A stretch of 64,000 bases of DNA from CAMLOF01 sp966692625. GTDB lineage: Bacteria; Pseudomonadota; Gammaproteobacteria; Burkholderiales; Burkholderiaceae_C. The DNA lies in assembly GCA_966692625.1 (NCBI GenBank), contig CBKZAG010000001.1, positions 27,223 to 91,222 on the forward strand, written 5' to 3'. This document shows positions 1 to 8,285 of this stretch, piece by piece (positions within the stretch are counted from its first letter, which is position 1; each line of letters starts with the position of its first letter). The notes under the pieces were generated by a model, which saw nothing but the letters and a program-made list of their open reading frames with translations, ran no database searches and was not told the origin of the DNA. A program made the translations under genes and the position numbers.

Positions 1-2
1 CG

Positions 3-299
3 ACCAGCATACGGATGGAAAACTTCATCTGGGACATCCTGGCGCAGATGGCGGCCGAGGAGGGCGTGACCACGAATGCCCTCATTGTGCAGTTTCACGA
101 CGAAATCCTGCGGCACCGCGGGGACGTCCTCAACTTCACGTCGTTCCTGCGGGTTACCTGTTTGCGGTTTCTTAGTCGCAAATGCGAACAGCTTGAAGCG
201 GTGGTTGAAAGCACGAAAGAGGCTCATGCCGCCTTTGGCGCGCTAGAACAGACCGCTTTGGTGCCGAACGCCGCTCGCAAGCCAGACTTGCCCCATTGA
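3..299 (+). CDS. Ribbon-helix-helix domain protein, 5' end truncated
   Basis: The reading frame is open to the first base of the window, so the true start lies upstream; the Met at position 15 is probably internal, because the codons before it (Thr-Ser-Ile-Arg) fit the beta strand of a ribbon-helix-helix DNA-binding fold. The visible part runs strand (SIRMENFIWDIL), helix (about residues 15-30), then a second helix ending SFLRVTCLRFL. This resembles the RHH_4 family of small, mostly uncharacterised proteins seen in alpha- and betaproteobacteria. The tail (about residues 60-98) is Ala-rich and low in predicted structure. The target is unknown. It sits 20 bp before the glyoxalase gene on the same strand and could share its transcript. 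Family assignment is by eye and moderately sure. Confidence 0.6.
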   Translation, partial: TSIRMENFIWDILAQMAAEEGVTTNALIVQFHDEILRHRGDVLNFTSFLRVTCLRFLSRKCEQLEAVVESTKEAHAAFGALEQTALVPNAARKPDLPH

Positions 300-319
300 G
301 ATCTTTCGACAAGCAATCC

Positions 320-715
320 ATGGCAAAACTTATCCATACCATGATCCGTGTCCGCGATCTGGACGCGTCTTTGAAGTTTTACGACGAGGTCTTCAACCTC
401 AAGCCGTCGCACCGCCTCGACTTCCCTGACTTCGCCTTGGTGTACCTGCGCAATGGGGAGAGCGAGTCCGAAATCGAGCTGACGTGGAACAAGGGCCGCG
501 AGGAACCTTACACCCACGGCGACGGTTACGGGCATGTGGCGGTGGTGGTGCTGGATGTGCCAACGTGCCACGCGAAGCTGGTGGCTTCCGGGTACGCGCC
601 GCTGCCAGTCAAGGAGTTCAAGTCTGGCGACACGCTGCTGGCCCGCTTTTTCTTCATCCAGGACCCCGACGGCTACAAGATCGAGGTGTTGGAGCGCCAC
701 GGACACTACCGTTGA
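320..715 (+). CDS. gloA: Lactoylglutathione lyase (glyoxalase I), first copy
   Basis: Glyoxalase I isomerises the hemithioacetal of methylglyoxal and glutathione to S-lactoylglutathione in the cytoplasm. The 131-residue protein has the two beta-alpha-beta-beta-beta modules of the VOC fold and all four expected metal ligands: His in LIHTM near the start, Glu in EIELTWN, His in GYGHVAV and Glu in YKIEVLE. The start at 320 (MAKLIHTM) gives the usual family N terminus; an in-frame TTG at 296 would add eight residues and overlap the previous stop. The next gene starts inside its stop codon (TTGA), so translation is probably coupled to glutamate-cysteine ligase, which makes the precursor of its cofactor. 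A second glyoxalase gene lies just beyond. Confidence 0.9.
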   Translation: MAKLIHTMIRVRDLDASLKFYDEVFNLKPSHRLDFPDFALVYLRNGESESEIELTWNKGREEPYTHGDGYGHVAVVVLDVPTCHAKLVASGYAPLPVKEFKSGDTLLARFFFIQDPDGYKIEVLERHGHYR

Positions 716-1968
716 GCACCCCGCTGGAATCGCTGATCAGGAGGTCCGCACCAGCGATCGAATCCTGGTTCCAACGCGAGTGGGCCGTTCTGGCGCCACC
801 CGTGTACAGCTCGGTAGATGTCCGCCGCGCCGGCTTCAAGCTGGCGCCGGTGGACACCAACCTGTTCCCCGGAGGCTGGAACAACCTGACGCCGGACATG
901 TGGTCTCTGGCGGCTCAGGCAGCCCGGGCCGTGGTGCAGCAAAGAGGAGCAGGGGTGAAGAACTTGCTGCTCATACCCGAAAACCACACCCGCAACCCCT
1001 TTTACCTGCAGAACGTAGCGCAGTTGTGCCGCGTCCTGCGTCTGGCGGGGTTGAAGGTGCGCTTGGGGTCGCTCGATCCTTCGGTTCAGAGCACGGTCAC
1101 CCTGGCGCTGCCTGATGGAGAGCTGTTGACTCTGAAGCCAGTGATCCGCGAGGGGCAACGCTTGATGCTTGCAGGTTTTGAGCCGGATGCGGTGCTCCTC
1201 AACAACGATCTGTCGGCCGGTGTCCCTGCCGTGCTGCGCGGCCTGCAAGGGCAGCCGCTGTGGCCGCCTTTGAAGGCAGGCTGGCATGTGCGTCGCAAGT
1301 CTGCTCATTTCCGGCATTACGCCGCTGTGGCTCGCCGTTTTGCCAATGCGCTTGACATCGATCCCTGGTGCATCGATCCGCTGTTCGATCATTGCCAAGG
1401 TGTCGACTTTGCCAAGGGGCTTGGTCTGGATGAATTGCAGCACCGGGTGGATGCACTGTTGGCAAGTATCCGGTGCAAATACCGTCAGCATGGCGTCGAA
1501 GCTGCACCGTTCGTCATTGTGAAGGCCGACAACGGCACCTATGGCATGGGCGTCATGACGGTACGTGATGCAAGCGAATTGGAGCGCTTGAACCGCCGCA
1601 CCCGCAACAAGATGGGGGTGATCAAGGAGGGCCAGGCGGTGACTCAGGTGCTGCTGCAGGAGGGGGTACCGACCATCGAACGCATGCACGGGGCGGTGGC
1701 GGAGCCGGTGGTGTACCTCATGGGTGCCGAGGCTGTGGGCGGTTTCTACCGGGTGCATGCTTCGCGTGGAGCAGACGAAAACCTGAACGCCCCCGGGGCG
1801 GCTTTCGTGCCTCTGGCGTTGGCACCAGATGGGTGTATGCCAGCGCATTTTTACCCCGACACCGTTCTCGCCAGGTTGGCCGCCCTGGCAGCCAGCCACG
1901 AACTGGCGCAGGCAGACTCGACGGCGGCTGTGCTCCCGAAGGAAGCATCGCGGATCTGTGAAGCATGA
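712..1968 (+). CDS. gshA: Glutamate-cysteine ligase, proteobacterial GshA type
   Basis: Catalyses ATP-dependent joining of glutamate and cysteine, the first step of glutathione synthesis. The sequence matches the GshA family first defined in Acidithiobacillus and found across betaproteobacteria (Pfam GshA), not the E. coli type. Recognisable blocks are VDTNLFPGGWNNL near residue 50, LLIPENHTRNPFY near 85 and the nucleotide-binding stretch IVKADNGTYGMGVM near 270. I choose the TTG at 712 because it overlaps the preceding glyoxalase stop by four bases and the homologous sequence begins there, giving 418 residues, close to the family norm; the frame stays open upstream but that part overlaps the glyoxalase gene. 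No glutathione synthetase gene follows, which is unusual: instead a second glyoxalase gene overlaps its stop region. Confidence 0.9.
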   Translation: MSTPLESLIRRSAPAIESWFQREWAVLAPPVYSSVDVRRAGFKLAPVDTNLFPGGWNNLTPDMWSLAAQAARAVVQQRGAGVKNLLLIPENHTRNPFYLQNVAQLCRVLRLAGLKVRLGSLDPSVQSTVTLALPDGELLTLKPVIREGQRLMLAGFEPDAVLLNNDLSAGVPAVLRGLQGQPLWPPLKAGWHVRRKSAHFRHYAAVARRFANALDIDPWCIDPLFDHCQGVDFAKGLGLDELQHRVDALLASIRCKYRQHGVEAAPFVIVKADNGTYGMGVMTVRDASELERLNRRTRNKMGVIKEGQAVTQVLLQEGVPTIERMHGAVAEPVVYLMGAEAVGGFYRVHASRGADENLNAPGAAFVPLALAPDGCMPAHFYPDTVLARLAALAASHELAQADSTAAVLPKEASRICEA

Positions 1969-2003
1969 CCGCTCACGCGGTGCTGAACTTTTTGAAATCT
2001 GAA

Positions 2004-2423
2004 ATGAAATACCTGCACACCATGGTCCGCGTATCGGATCTGGAACAATCCTTGCACTTTTACCGTGACGCCCTAGGGCTGGAAGTGCTGCGCCGCCAAG
2101 ACGTCCCCCACGGGCGCTTCACTCTGGTCTTTCTGGCTGCGCCGGGCGATGTCAGCGCGCAGATCGAGCTGACGCACAACTGGGATGAGCAGGGTTACAC
2201 CGGGGGACGCAACTTCGGCCATGTGGCTTACGCCGTGGACGATATCTACGCTGCGTGTGAACGCCTGCAGGCCTATGGCGTGGCGCTGTCCCGTCCGCCA
2301 CGCGACGGTTACATGGCATTTGTGCGCTCGCCTGATGGCATCTCCATCGAGCTGCTGCAGCGCGGCGCCCCACAGGCTCCGCGCGCGCCATGGTCGGACA
2401 TGCCAAACATCGGTACCTGGTGA
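2004..2423 (+). CDS. gloA: Lactoylglutathione lyase (glyoxalase I), second copy
   Basis: A second glyoxalase I, 139 residues, with the same four metal ligands as the upstream copy: His in YLHTM, Glu in IELTHNW, His in FGHVAYAV and Glu in ISIELLQ. The start at 2004 (MKYLHTM) matches the E. coli GloA N terminus; an ATG at 1965 overlapping the gshA stop (ATGA) would add 13 residues and cannot be excluded. It is clearly a paralogue of the gene at 320 but diverged, especially in the central loop and the Pro/Ala-rich C terminus. Two copies around gshA suggest a glutathione-dependent aldehyde detoxification operon. The exact 2-oxoaldehyde substrate of each copy is not evident. Confidence 0.85.
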   Translation: MKYLHTMVRVSDLEQSLHFYRDALGLEVLRRQDVPHGRFTLVFLAAPGDVSAQIELTHNWDEQGYTGGRNFGHVAYAVDDIYAACERLQAYGVALSRPPRDGYMAFVRSPDGISIELLQRGAPQAPRAPWSDMPNIGTW

Positions 2424-2428
2424 GGAAC

Positions 2429-3250
2429 ATGAACATGAACATGTCTTCCGCCATTGAACCCGCATCCCCAGTTGGCGCTGATACAACAAGGTGGCCAGAG
2501 CTTCGGACCGTGGCTGTGTTACCCGGCTCACTTCCCATGGGCGGAGTGGTGCCGGATACCCCCATCCATGCTTTTACCCAGACGCCGGATGTATTGAAGC
2601 TGCAACCCCAGCCAGCAGTGCAGTCGTGCCGCCGCGATATCGAACTTGGAGGCCTGCTGGCATTCGTTATCGACGGTGTGGTCACCGCGCAGGAGGCAGA
2701 ACACATCATCGCAGCCAGTGAAGTGTGCGGCTACCGTGATGAGGCGCCAGGCATAGCCACTCCGCCTGGCATGCGCATGAACAAGTCCGTGCACTGGGTC
2801 GCAGACGAAGCCTTGCTGGGACCGCTCATGCAACGCATCCGTCCCTGGCTGCCTCAGCGCGTCTCAGGTCTCAGGTTGCATGAGCGGCTGAGCCACCGCA
2901 TCAACATGTACCGGTACGAAGACAACGATGTTTTCAACCGGCACATCGACGGTGATTGGCCTGGCTACGGGCTGGACACAGAGCGCCGTGAGATGCAGGA
3001 GTGGCCCGGTATGCGCTCGGCGCTCACCATGCTGCTCTACCTGAACGACAGTGCCGACGGTGTGCGGGGTGGCAATACCCGACTGCTGACGCGCGGCGGC
3101 CGCTGGGTGGATGTCGAGCCGCGCAAAGGGAGCGCGTTGTTCTTCCGGCACGGATTCACGCCAGACTCTGTCGTTCATATCGGAGACCGCGTATTTGGGC
3201 GTGTGCCCAAATACGTGGCCCGGATCAACGTTCTGTATGGTCCAGACTAA
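2429..3250 (+). CDS. 2OG-Fe(II) oxygenase, prolyl 4-hydroxylase-like
   Basis: A 273-residue iron- and 2-oxoglutarate-dependent dioxygenase. The double-stranded beta-helix core carries the facial triad His172 and Asp174 (in RHIDGDW) with distal His250 (VVHIGDRV), followed by Lys261 suited to bind 2-oxoglutarate. This fits the prolyl 4-hydroxylase alpha-subunit-like family. The start at 2429 follows a TGAGGA that is both the upstream stop and a plausible ribosome site; the N terminus repeats Met-Asn. About 70 residues precede the catalytic domain and have no clear family. It ends the glyoxalase/gshA run on the plus strand and its last 26 bp overlap the convergent acyl-CoA synthetase gene. The substrate is unknown and it may simply be co-transcribed. 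Confidence 0.75.
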   Translation: MNMNMSSAIEPASPVGADTTRWPELRTVAVLPGSLPMGGVVPDTPIHAFTQTPDVLKLQPQPAVQSCRRDIELGGLLAFVIDGVVTAQEAEHIIAASEVCGYRDEAPGIATPPGMRMNKSVHWVADEALLGPLMQRIRPWLPQRVSGLRLHERLSHRINMYRYEDNDVFNRHIDGDWPGYGLDTERREMQEWPGMRSALTMLLYLNDSADGVRGGNTRLLTRGGRWVDVEPRKGSALFFRHGFTPDSVVHIGDRVFGRVPKYVARINVLYGPD

Positions 3251-4793
3251 TATGGCGCTGTCGCAGGACGCGATGGAGGATTTTCCCCGTCGCCGTGCGC
3301 GGCATCTGCTCCTCGGCAATGAACTCGATCGTACTGGGGCACTTGAAGCCGGCCAGCCGTTGACGGCACCATTCGCGCAGCTCCGCCTCGGTGGCGTCCT
3401 GCCCCTGGTGCACCACCACCACCGCCTTGGCGGTCTCGCCCCACTTGTCGTGGGGCACGCCAATCACGGCAACGTCCCGGACCTTGGGGTGCTGGCCCAG
3501 CACGCCTTCCACTTCCGACGGATAGATGTTTTCCCCGCCGCTGATGATCATGTTGCTTTTGCGGTCCACCAGCCAGATGTAGCCGTCTTCGTCGCGGCGG
3601 GCCATGTCACCGACCGAACACCAGAGGCCGTCGAACGCCTCGGCCGTCTTCTCCGCGTTCTTCCAGTAGCCGTCAAAAACGTAGGCGGTGCGCGAGTACA
3701 GCTCCCCGACAGCGCCGTCGGGCACTTCCTGCCGGTTCTCGTCGAGCAGCCGTATCGGGCCGCTGCCCGCCCACTCGCGGCCAACGGAGCCCAGCTTGCT
3801 GAGCTGCTCGCCGGGCCGCAGCAACGTGACCCACCCCGCCTCGGTGGAACCGTAAAGTTCGTAGAGCTGGCCGTTGGGGAACAGCTCCAGGATGCCGCGC
3901 TTGGTTTCCTGCCGCGCCGGGGCAGACGAGATCATCAGCTTGCCCACCGCGCTCAGGTCGTAGCGCTGTTTGACGGCATCGGGCAGGGCCAGCAGCATGA
4001 TGTAGTGCGTGGGCACCAGGGAGGTGAAGGTGACACGGTCGTCCGCCAGGGTTTTCAGCAGCGCCTCGGGGTCGAAGCTGCGGCGGTCGTCTATCACGCA
4101 GGTGCCCCCCATGTGCACGAAGGTGGTGCCGAAATAGAGTGAATTGGCGTGGCACAGAGGCATGACCAGCAAGGCCGTGTCACGCTCGGTGAACCCCATC
4201 TCCAGTGCCGTGGCCAATGCAATCAGGGTGCTGCCACCGTGGCTGCGGATGGCTCCCTTGGGCCGTCCGGTCGTGCCCGAGGTGTACATCAGGGCGCAGC
4301 AGTCGTCTGCGCCCACGGGTTCGAGCGGGGTGGAAAGGTCCGCCCCGGCCAGCAGGGTTTCGTAAGCCTGCCAGCCGGACGGCGGGGTGCTGTCCAACGC
4401 GAAGAATCGGTCTGGCGGGAGCGGGAGCTGCCCGCGGATGCTGTCGATCACCGGGCAGAACTCGGGTCCGCAGACCACCGCCCCCGCTTCGGCATGTTCC
4501 AGGATGTACGCCATTTCTGGGCCGCTCAGGCGGAAGTTCAGGGGCACCACCACCAGCCCCGCTCGCCCCAGTCCGGCGTAAAGCTCCATCCATTCCAGGC
4601 AGTTGTAGGCAACGATGCCAACACGGTCGCCCTTGACCAGGCCGCGGCCACGCAGCGCGCGGGCCAGGCGTGTGGCACGCTCGTCCCATTGCGCGTAGGT
4701 GAGGCGGCGCCGGGAGTCGCGCACGGCGAGTTTCTGCGGCCTGAGCCGGGCGTGCGTGGCAACGGCATCGGCGAAAGTGGGCAGGTGGATCAT
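3225..4793 (-). CDS. Acyl-CoA synthetase (AMP-forming ligase)
   Basis: A 522-residue member of the acyl-adenylate-forming superfamily, which activates a carboxylic acid with ATP and then loads it onto CoA. Visible motifs are the P-loop YTSGTTGRPKG (about residue 170), the YGSTE motif (about 320), the hinge VDRKSNMIISGGENIYPSE and the C-terminal catalytic Lys in PRTATGKILHR. Length is normal for short- and medium-chain ligases. It is divergent from the ThDP-dependent lyase at 4904, with a 22-bp palindrome between them, and a GntR/FCD regulator follows that lyase. Family knowledge suggests a carboxylate-CoA ligase; the pairing hints at a 2-hydroxyacid substrate, which is inference. The 3' end overlaps the convergent dioxygenase gene by 26 bp. 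Confidence 0.85.
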   Translation of the reverse strand: MIHLPTFADAVATHARLRPQKLAVRDSRRRLTYAQWDERATRLARALRGRGLVKGDRVGIVAYNCLEWMELYAGLGRAGLVVVPLNFRLSGPEMAYILEHAEAGAVVCGPEFCPVIDSIRGQLPLPPDRFFALDSTPPSGWQAYETLLAGADLSTPLEPVGADDCCALMYTSGTTGRPKGAIRSHGGSTLIALATALEMGFTERDTALLVMPLCHANSLYFGTTFVHMGGTCVIDDRRSFDPEALLKTLADDRVTFTSLVPTHYIMLLALPDAVKQRYDLSAVGKLMISSAPARQETKRGILELFPNGQLYELYGSTEAGWVTLLRPGEQLSKLGSVGREWAGSGPIRLLDENRQEVPDGAVGELYSRTAYVFDGYWKNAEKTAEAFDGLWCSVGDMARRDEDGYIWLVDRKSNMIISGGENIYPSEVEGVLGQHPKVRDVAVIGVPHDKWGETAKAVVVVHQGQDATEAELREWCRQRLAGFKCPSTIEFIAEEQMPRTATGKILHRVLRQRHISLDHTER

Positions 4794-4846
4794 TTGGGGC
4801 TCCGGGGCGTTGTATGGAATGGAACTCTGGCTGCACTTGATTTTTC

Positions 4847-4868
4847 TGAATTCTGAATTCAGAATTCA
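4847..4868. promoter_or_regulatory. 22-bp perfect palindrome in a divergent promoter region
   Basis: The half-site TGAATTCTGAA is followed directly by its exact reverse complement, giving 22 bp of unbroken dyad symmetry that contains three GAATTC hexamers spaced 7 bp apart. It lies in the 110-bp gap between the divergent acyl-CoA synthetase (start 4793) and ThDP-lyase (start 4904) genes, 36 bp upstream of the lyase ATG and 26 bp before its ribosome site. The AT-rich dyad stands out in this GC-rich sequence. The position suits an operator for a dimeric regulator, for example the GntR/FCD protein at 6683, but the sequence does not match a GntR consensus I know. Function is inferred. Confidence 0.5.
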
Positions 4869-4903
4869 TAAAACGTCAATACCCGCAAACCCAGGAGAAT
4901 CTC

Positions 4904-6628
4904 ATGCCCCCCCCTCCCATCAGCGATCAGTCCACCGCCGCGGTCATTGCCCGCTTCCTCAAGGCCAGGGGCGTTCGCCGCGTCTATGCCCTGTGCGGGG
5001 GGCACATCATGCCAATCTGGATGCGGCTCGACGCGGAGGGCATACGCATCGTCGACGTGCGCGACGAACGTGCGGCCGTTTACATGGCGCATGCCGAGTC
5101 ACAGCTCACCGGTGGGCTCGGGGTGGCGCTGGTCACCGCCGGGCCGGGTGTGACCAACGCGATGACGGGCATCGCGAATGCCCACGTGGCACGTGCCTCG
5201 GTGCTGGTGCTTTCCGGGCTGCCGCCCAGCGCGCAGGAGAACCGGGGTGCGCTCCAGGACATCGTGCACACGGACCTGGTGCGCAGCCTCACCCGCTACG
5301 CACGCACGGTGCGCCACCCCGATCTGGTGCCGCAGGAACTCGCCGAGGCTACGGCCCGGGCGATGGGCGAGGGGGGCGAGCCTGGCCCGGTGTACCTGGA
5401 CTTCCCGGTCGACACGCTCAGGGCCGAGGTGTCGGCGGCAATGCAACTACCCGAGTCTTTCTCGCCCCCGGTGGTTCGGCCCATGGTTCCGCCTGCGGAG
5501 GCGGTGCAGGCCGCCGTGCAAAAGCTCTGGGCAGCCAAGCGCCCGCTGTTCATTTCGGGGCGTGGTGCACGCGGCGCCGGCCCCGCGCTGGAGGCGCTGT
5601 TGATCCGCCTGGGCGCGGCCTACCTGGACACCGGTGAGAGCCGGGGCCTGGTCAGTGATGACCATCCCAGCGTGGTAGCGGCCATGCGCGGCGCCGTCAT
5701 GGGGCAGGCAGACCTGGTGGTCACGGTGGGCAGACGCCTGGACTTCCAGCTGGCGTACGGCTCGCCAGCCGTGTTTGGAAAGGCGGAGTTTCTGCGCATC
5801 GCCGACGGCACGGGTGAGCTTCGCGACAACCGGCGCGGCGCAGTGGAAATCTTCGCCAACCCGGCCTCGGCGGTGCAGGCTATTCTTGATGCCGCGCCAT
5901 CAACCCCGCCGAGCAGCGACGCGGCCTGGCTGGCAGGTCTTCGCGAACAGCACCTCCAGCGGTCGGCCAAGTTGCAGCAAAGCATGAAAAGCGCTCCTCC
6001 CGGCAGCGATGGCCGCATGCACCCCAACCGCCTGCTGGCGGCGTTGCACGACGCGCTGCCCGATGACGCGGTCGTGGTGGCCGACGGCGGAGATTTCCTG
6101 AGCTTTGCCCGCGTCGGTCTGCCTGCCTCCACCTACCTGGACCCGGGGTCGCTGGGGTGCATTGGCGTGGGCACGCCATTCGGCATCGCAGCCAGCCTGG
6201 CCTGCCCCGGCCGCACGGTGGTGGTCGCCACGGGGGACGGCGCCTTCGGCTTCAATGCCATGGAGATCGACACCGCCGTACGCCACCAGGCACCCGTCCT
6301 GGTGGTGGTGGCCAACAACGGTTCCTGGGCAATCGAAGTCCGCGACCAGCAGGAAACCCACGGCAAGGTGGTGGGCACGCGCCTGCAGTTCGCCGACCAT
6401 GCGGCGATGGCGAGGGCCTTTGGCATGTATGCCGAACGGGTAACATCCGCAGAAGATCTGCCCGCTGCCATTGAACGGGCCATGGCCCGGCGGCCGGCAT
6501 TGCTCGACGTGGTCGTCACACCGGAGGCCGCTTCGTCCGACGCCAAATCGGGTTTGGCCTGGGTGCCGGACCTGCAAGCCCTGGCGGCGTGGGACGAGGT
6601 CGAGGCGCGCTGGCGCGCGAACCCCTGA
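4904..6628 (+). CDS. Thiamine diphosphate-dependent enzyme, acetolactate synthase/2-hydroxyacyl-CoA lyase-like
   Basis: A 574-residue ThDP enzyme with the three usual domains: pyrimidine-binding (about 1-170, with the catalytic Glu in VRDERAAVYMAHAE), central nucleotide-like (about 190-330) and diphosphate-binding (about 380-550, with GDGAFGFNAMEI ending in ANNGSW). Such proteins include acetolactate synthase, benzoylformate decarboxylase, oxalyl-CoA decarboxylase and 2-hydroxyacyl-CoA lyase. No small regulatory subunit gene is adjacent and a CoA ligase is divergent, so a catabolic lyase acting on an activated 2-hydroxyacid is more likely than branched-chain amino acid synthesis; that step is inference. 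The start has a good AGGAG at 4893-4897. The GntR/FCD gene follows 54 bp downstream and may be co-transcribed. Confidence 0.8.
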   Translation: MPPPPISDQSTAAVIARFLKARGVRRVYALCGGHIMPIWMRLDAEGIRIVDVRDERAAVYMAHAESQLTGGLGVALVTAGPGVTNAMTGIANAHVARASVLVLSGLPPSAQENRGALQDIVHTDLVRSLTRYARTVRHPDLVPQELAEATARAMGEGGEPGPVYLDFPVDTLRAEVSAAMQLPESFSPPVVRPMVPPAEAVQAAVQKLWAAKRPLFISGRGARGAGPALEALLIRLGAAYLDTGESRGLVSDDHPSVVAAMRGAVMGQADLVVTVGRRLDFQLAYGSPAVFGKAEFLRIADGTGELRDNRRGAVEIFANPASAVQAILDAAPSTPPSSDAAWLAGLREQHLQRSAKLQQSMKSAPPGSDGRMHPNRLLAALHDALPDDAVVVADGGDFLSFARVGLPASTYLDPGSLGCIGVGTPFGIAASLACPGRTVVVATGDGAFGFNAMEIDTAVRHQAPVLVVVANNGSWAIEVRDQQETHGKVVGTRLQFADHAAMARAFGMYAERVTSAEDLPAAIERAMARRPALLDVVVTPEAASSDAKSGLAWVPDLQALAAWDEVEARWRANP

Positions 6629-6682
6629 AGGCCAGCGAGGCCGCAGGTTGGGCGGTGCCGCTGACAAGGTAGTATTGCCTGC

Positions 6683-7354
6683 ATGAAGACGCTGCAAGTT
6701 GCCCCCAGCTTGGTGGAGCAGGTACACAAGACCATCCTCGCAGAGATCGCAGGTGGGCGTTTGCGCCCGGGCGCAAGAATCATCCAGGAACAGCTGGCGC
6801 AGGAGCTGGGCGTTTCGCGGCAACCTGTCCAGCAGGCCCTGACCCTGCTGCGCAAAGAGGGCGTGTTGTCAGACGCACCCGGCCGCGGGTTGCAGGTGGC
6901 GCCGCTCAACCTGGAACATGTGCTGCACATGTACGACGTGCGCGCCGTGATCGAGGGGCTCGCATTCCGCAAGGCCGCAGAAAACAACCCGGCGTTGGCG
7001 GCTGCCCGTGGCCCGGCCTTGATACGTGCTGGGCGCAAAGCCGTGGCCACCCAGTCCTTCAGCGCGATGATCGCCGCCGACATGGCGTTTCACAACTTCA
7101 TCTATGCGCTGTCGGGCAACCCGCTGGTGGCGCCCGCCATGGAAACACACTGGACCCAGACTCAGCGCGTGATGGGCGAAGTGCTGATGCGGGACGACAA
7201 GCCCCGTGACATCTGGGACCAGCACGAGGCGCTGCTGGACGCCGTGTGCGCAGGCGACGGCCCGCGCGCGGAGGAACTGGCCCGCCAGCACATCCTGGAC
7301 GCTGCTGCCTTCATGGTCCAGCGTCTTGAGGCAGAGCGCAACGCGAAGCCCTGA
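6683..7354 (+). CDS. GntR family regulator, FadR/FCD subfamily
   Basis: A 223-residue transcription factor with an N-terminal winged helix (recognition region LAQELGVSRQPVQQAL, about residues 34-50) and an all-helical FCD effector domain (about 80-215) whose metal-ligand-like His and Asp residues are present (Asp in AADMAFHNFIY, His in RQHILDAAAF). FCD regulators commonly sense carboxylates or CoA-linked intermediates. It lies directly downstream of the ThDP-lyase on the same strand and is the obvious candidate to control the lyase/CoA-ligase divergon. The convergent LysR gene ends 10 bp downstream. The effector is not predictable. Confidence 0.85.
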   Translation: MKTLQVAPSLVEQVHKTILAEIAGGRLRPGARIIQEQLAQELGVSRQPVQQALTLLRKEGVLSDAPGRGLQVAPLNLEHVLHMYDVRAVIEGLAFRKAAENNPALAAARGPALIRAGRKAVATQSFSAMIAADMAFHNFIYALSGNPLVAPAMETHWTQTQRVMGEVLMRDDKPRDIWDQHEALLDAVCAGDGPRAEELARQHILDAAAFMVQRLEAERNAKP

Positions 7355-7364
7355 CGGCAGGGGT

Positions 7365-8285
7365 TCAGCGCACGCTGTCGATCCGGCGCACTGGCGGGTC
7401 GCACATCTGCTCCTTGAGCCACTGCACGAACACGCGCAGCCCTGGGTAGTTCCGGTCTGCCTCCCTGTAGCACAGGAAGTGCAGCGGACGCGCAATGGCG
7501 ACGAAGTCCGGCTCGGCGAGCGCCACAAGTTCGCCCCGCTGCAACTCGGCTTCGGCAAACCGGAGTGTCTCCAGCGCCAAGCCCAGGCCATCCACCGCGG
7601 CGGCCACCGCCAGAGAGCCACGGTCGAAGGAGGGGCGCGGCCGCTCAGAGGGCTTCACGCCGTTGCTTTTGCACCAGTCTGCCCACCGCACGGGGTTGAG
7701 CTGCGATTCGATCAACGTGGCATCGGCAAACCAGTCGCGCAGTGGCAGGCTTTCTGCCGGGAGCAGCCGGGGCGAACACAGCGGGGCCGTGATCTCGCTG
7801 CCCAGGTCTTCCACGGCAATGCCCAATGCGCCCGGACTTGCGCCATACGCGATGTGCACGTCCACGTCCATGTTCTTGTTCAGGTCGATGGGGTCAGGGC
7901 TGGACGACAGTCTGATGGTGACCGACGGATGTGCCTGCATAAACTGTGGCAGCCGCGGGCCGAGCCATTTGGAGGCAAAGCTGGGTGCACAGTGGACCGC
8001 CAGATGCTCGCGCCGATTGGGTGGGCGCAATGCCGAGCAGGCTTCGTGTATGGCGTCAAGCGCCGGGCCAAGTTCACTGAGCAAGCGGCGGCCGTCTTCG
8101 GTCAAAGCCAGGCTTCGCGTGGCGCGAATGAAGAGACGCCGCTTGCACCACGCCTCCAAGTTCTTGACCTGATGGCTCACGGCAGACGGTGTGATGTGCA
8201 GTTCTTGCGCCGCAGCCTGGAAGCTCACGTGACGCGCGGCCGCCTCAAAGGCGATCAGTGCAGACAGGGGCGGAAGATTGCGCAT
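7365..8285 (-). CDS. LysR family transcriptional regulator, GcvA-like
   Basis: A 306-residue LysR regulator. The N-terminal helix-turn-helix (VSFQAAAQELHITPSAVSHQVKNLE is centred near residue 30; the core is AAQELHITPSAVSHQ) is followed by a type 2 periplasmic-binding-like effector domain (about 92-295) of the GcvA-like group. It is divergent from the class II aldolase gene at 8398 across a 112-bp gap, the classic arrangement in which a LysR protein controls its neighbour and itself. The likely targets are the aldolase and the TRAP transporter behind it. The effector is unknown. Confidence 0.9.
   Translation of the reverse strand: MRNLPPLSALIAFEAAARHVSFQAAAQELHITPSAVSHQVKNLEAWCKRRLFIRATRSLALTEDGRRLLSELGPALDAIHEACSALRPPNRREHLAVHCAPSFASKWLGPRLPQFMQAHPSVTIRLSSSPDPIDLNKNMDVDVHIAYGASPGALGIAVEDLGSEITAPLCSPRLLPAESLPLRDWFADATLIESQLNPVRWADWCKSNGVKPSERPRPSFDRGSLAVAAAVDGLGLALETLRFAEAELQRGELVALAEPDFVAIARPLHFLCYREADRNYPGLRVFVQWLKEQMCDPPVRRIDSVR

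Noticed and set aside
706..1899. A 397-codon minus-strand open frame opposite gshA
   Set aside because: Antisense to a well-supported ligase gene and without any known motif.
4847..4868. Cloning-linker artefact because of repeated EcoRI sites
   Set aside because: The flanks are coherent native promoter sequence between two intact genes and no vector sequence is visible; kept as a candidate operator, although an artefact cannot be formally excluded.
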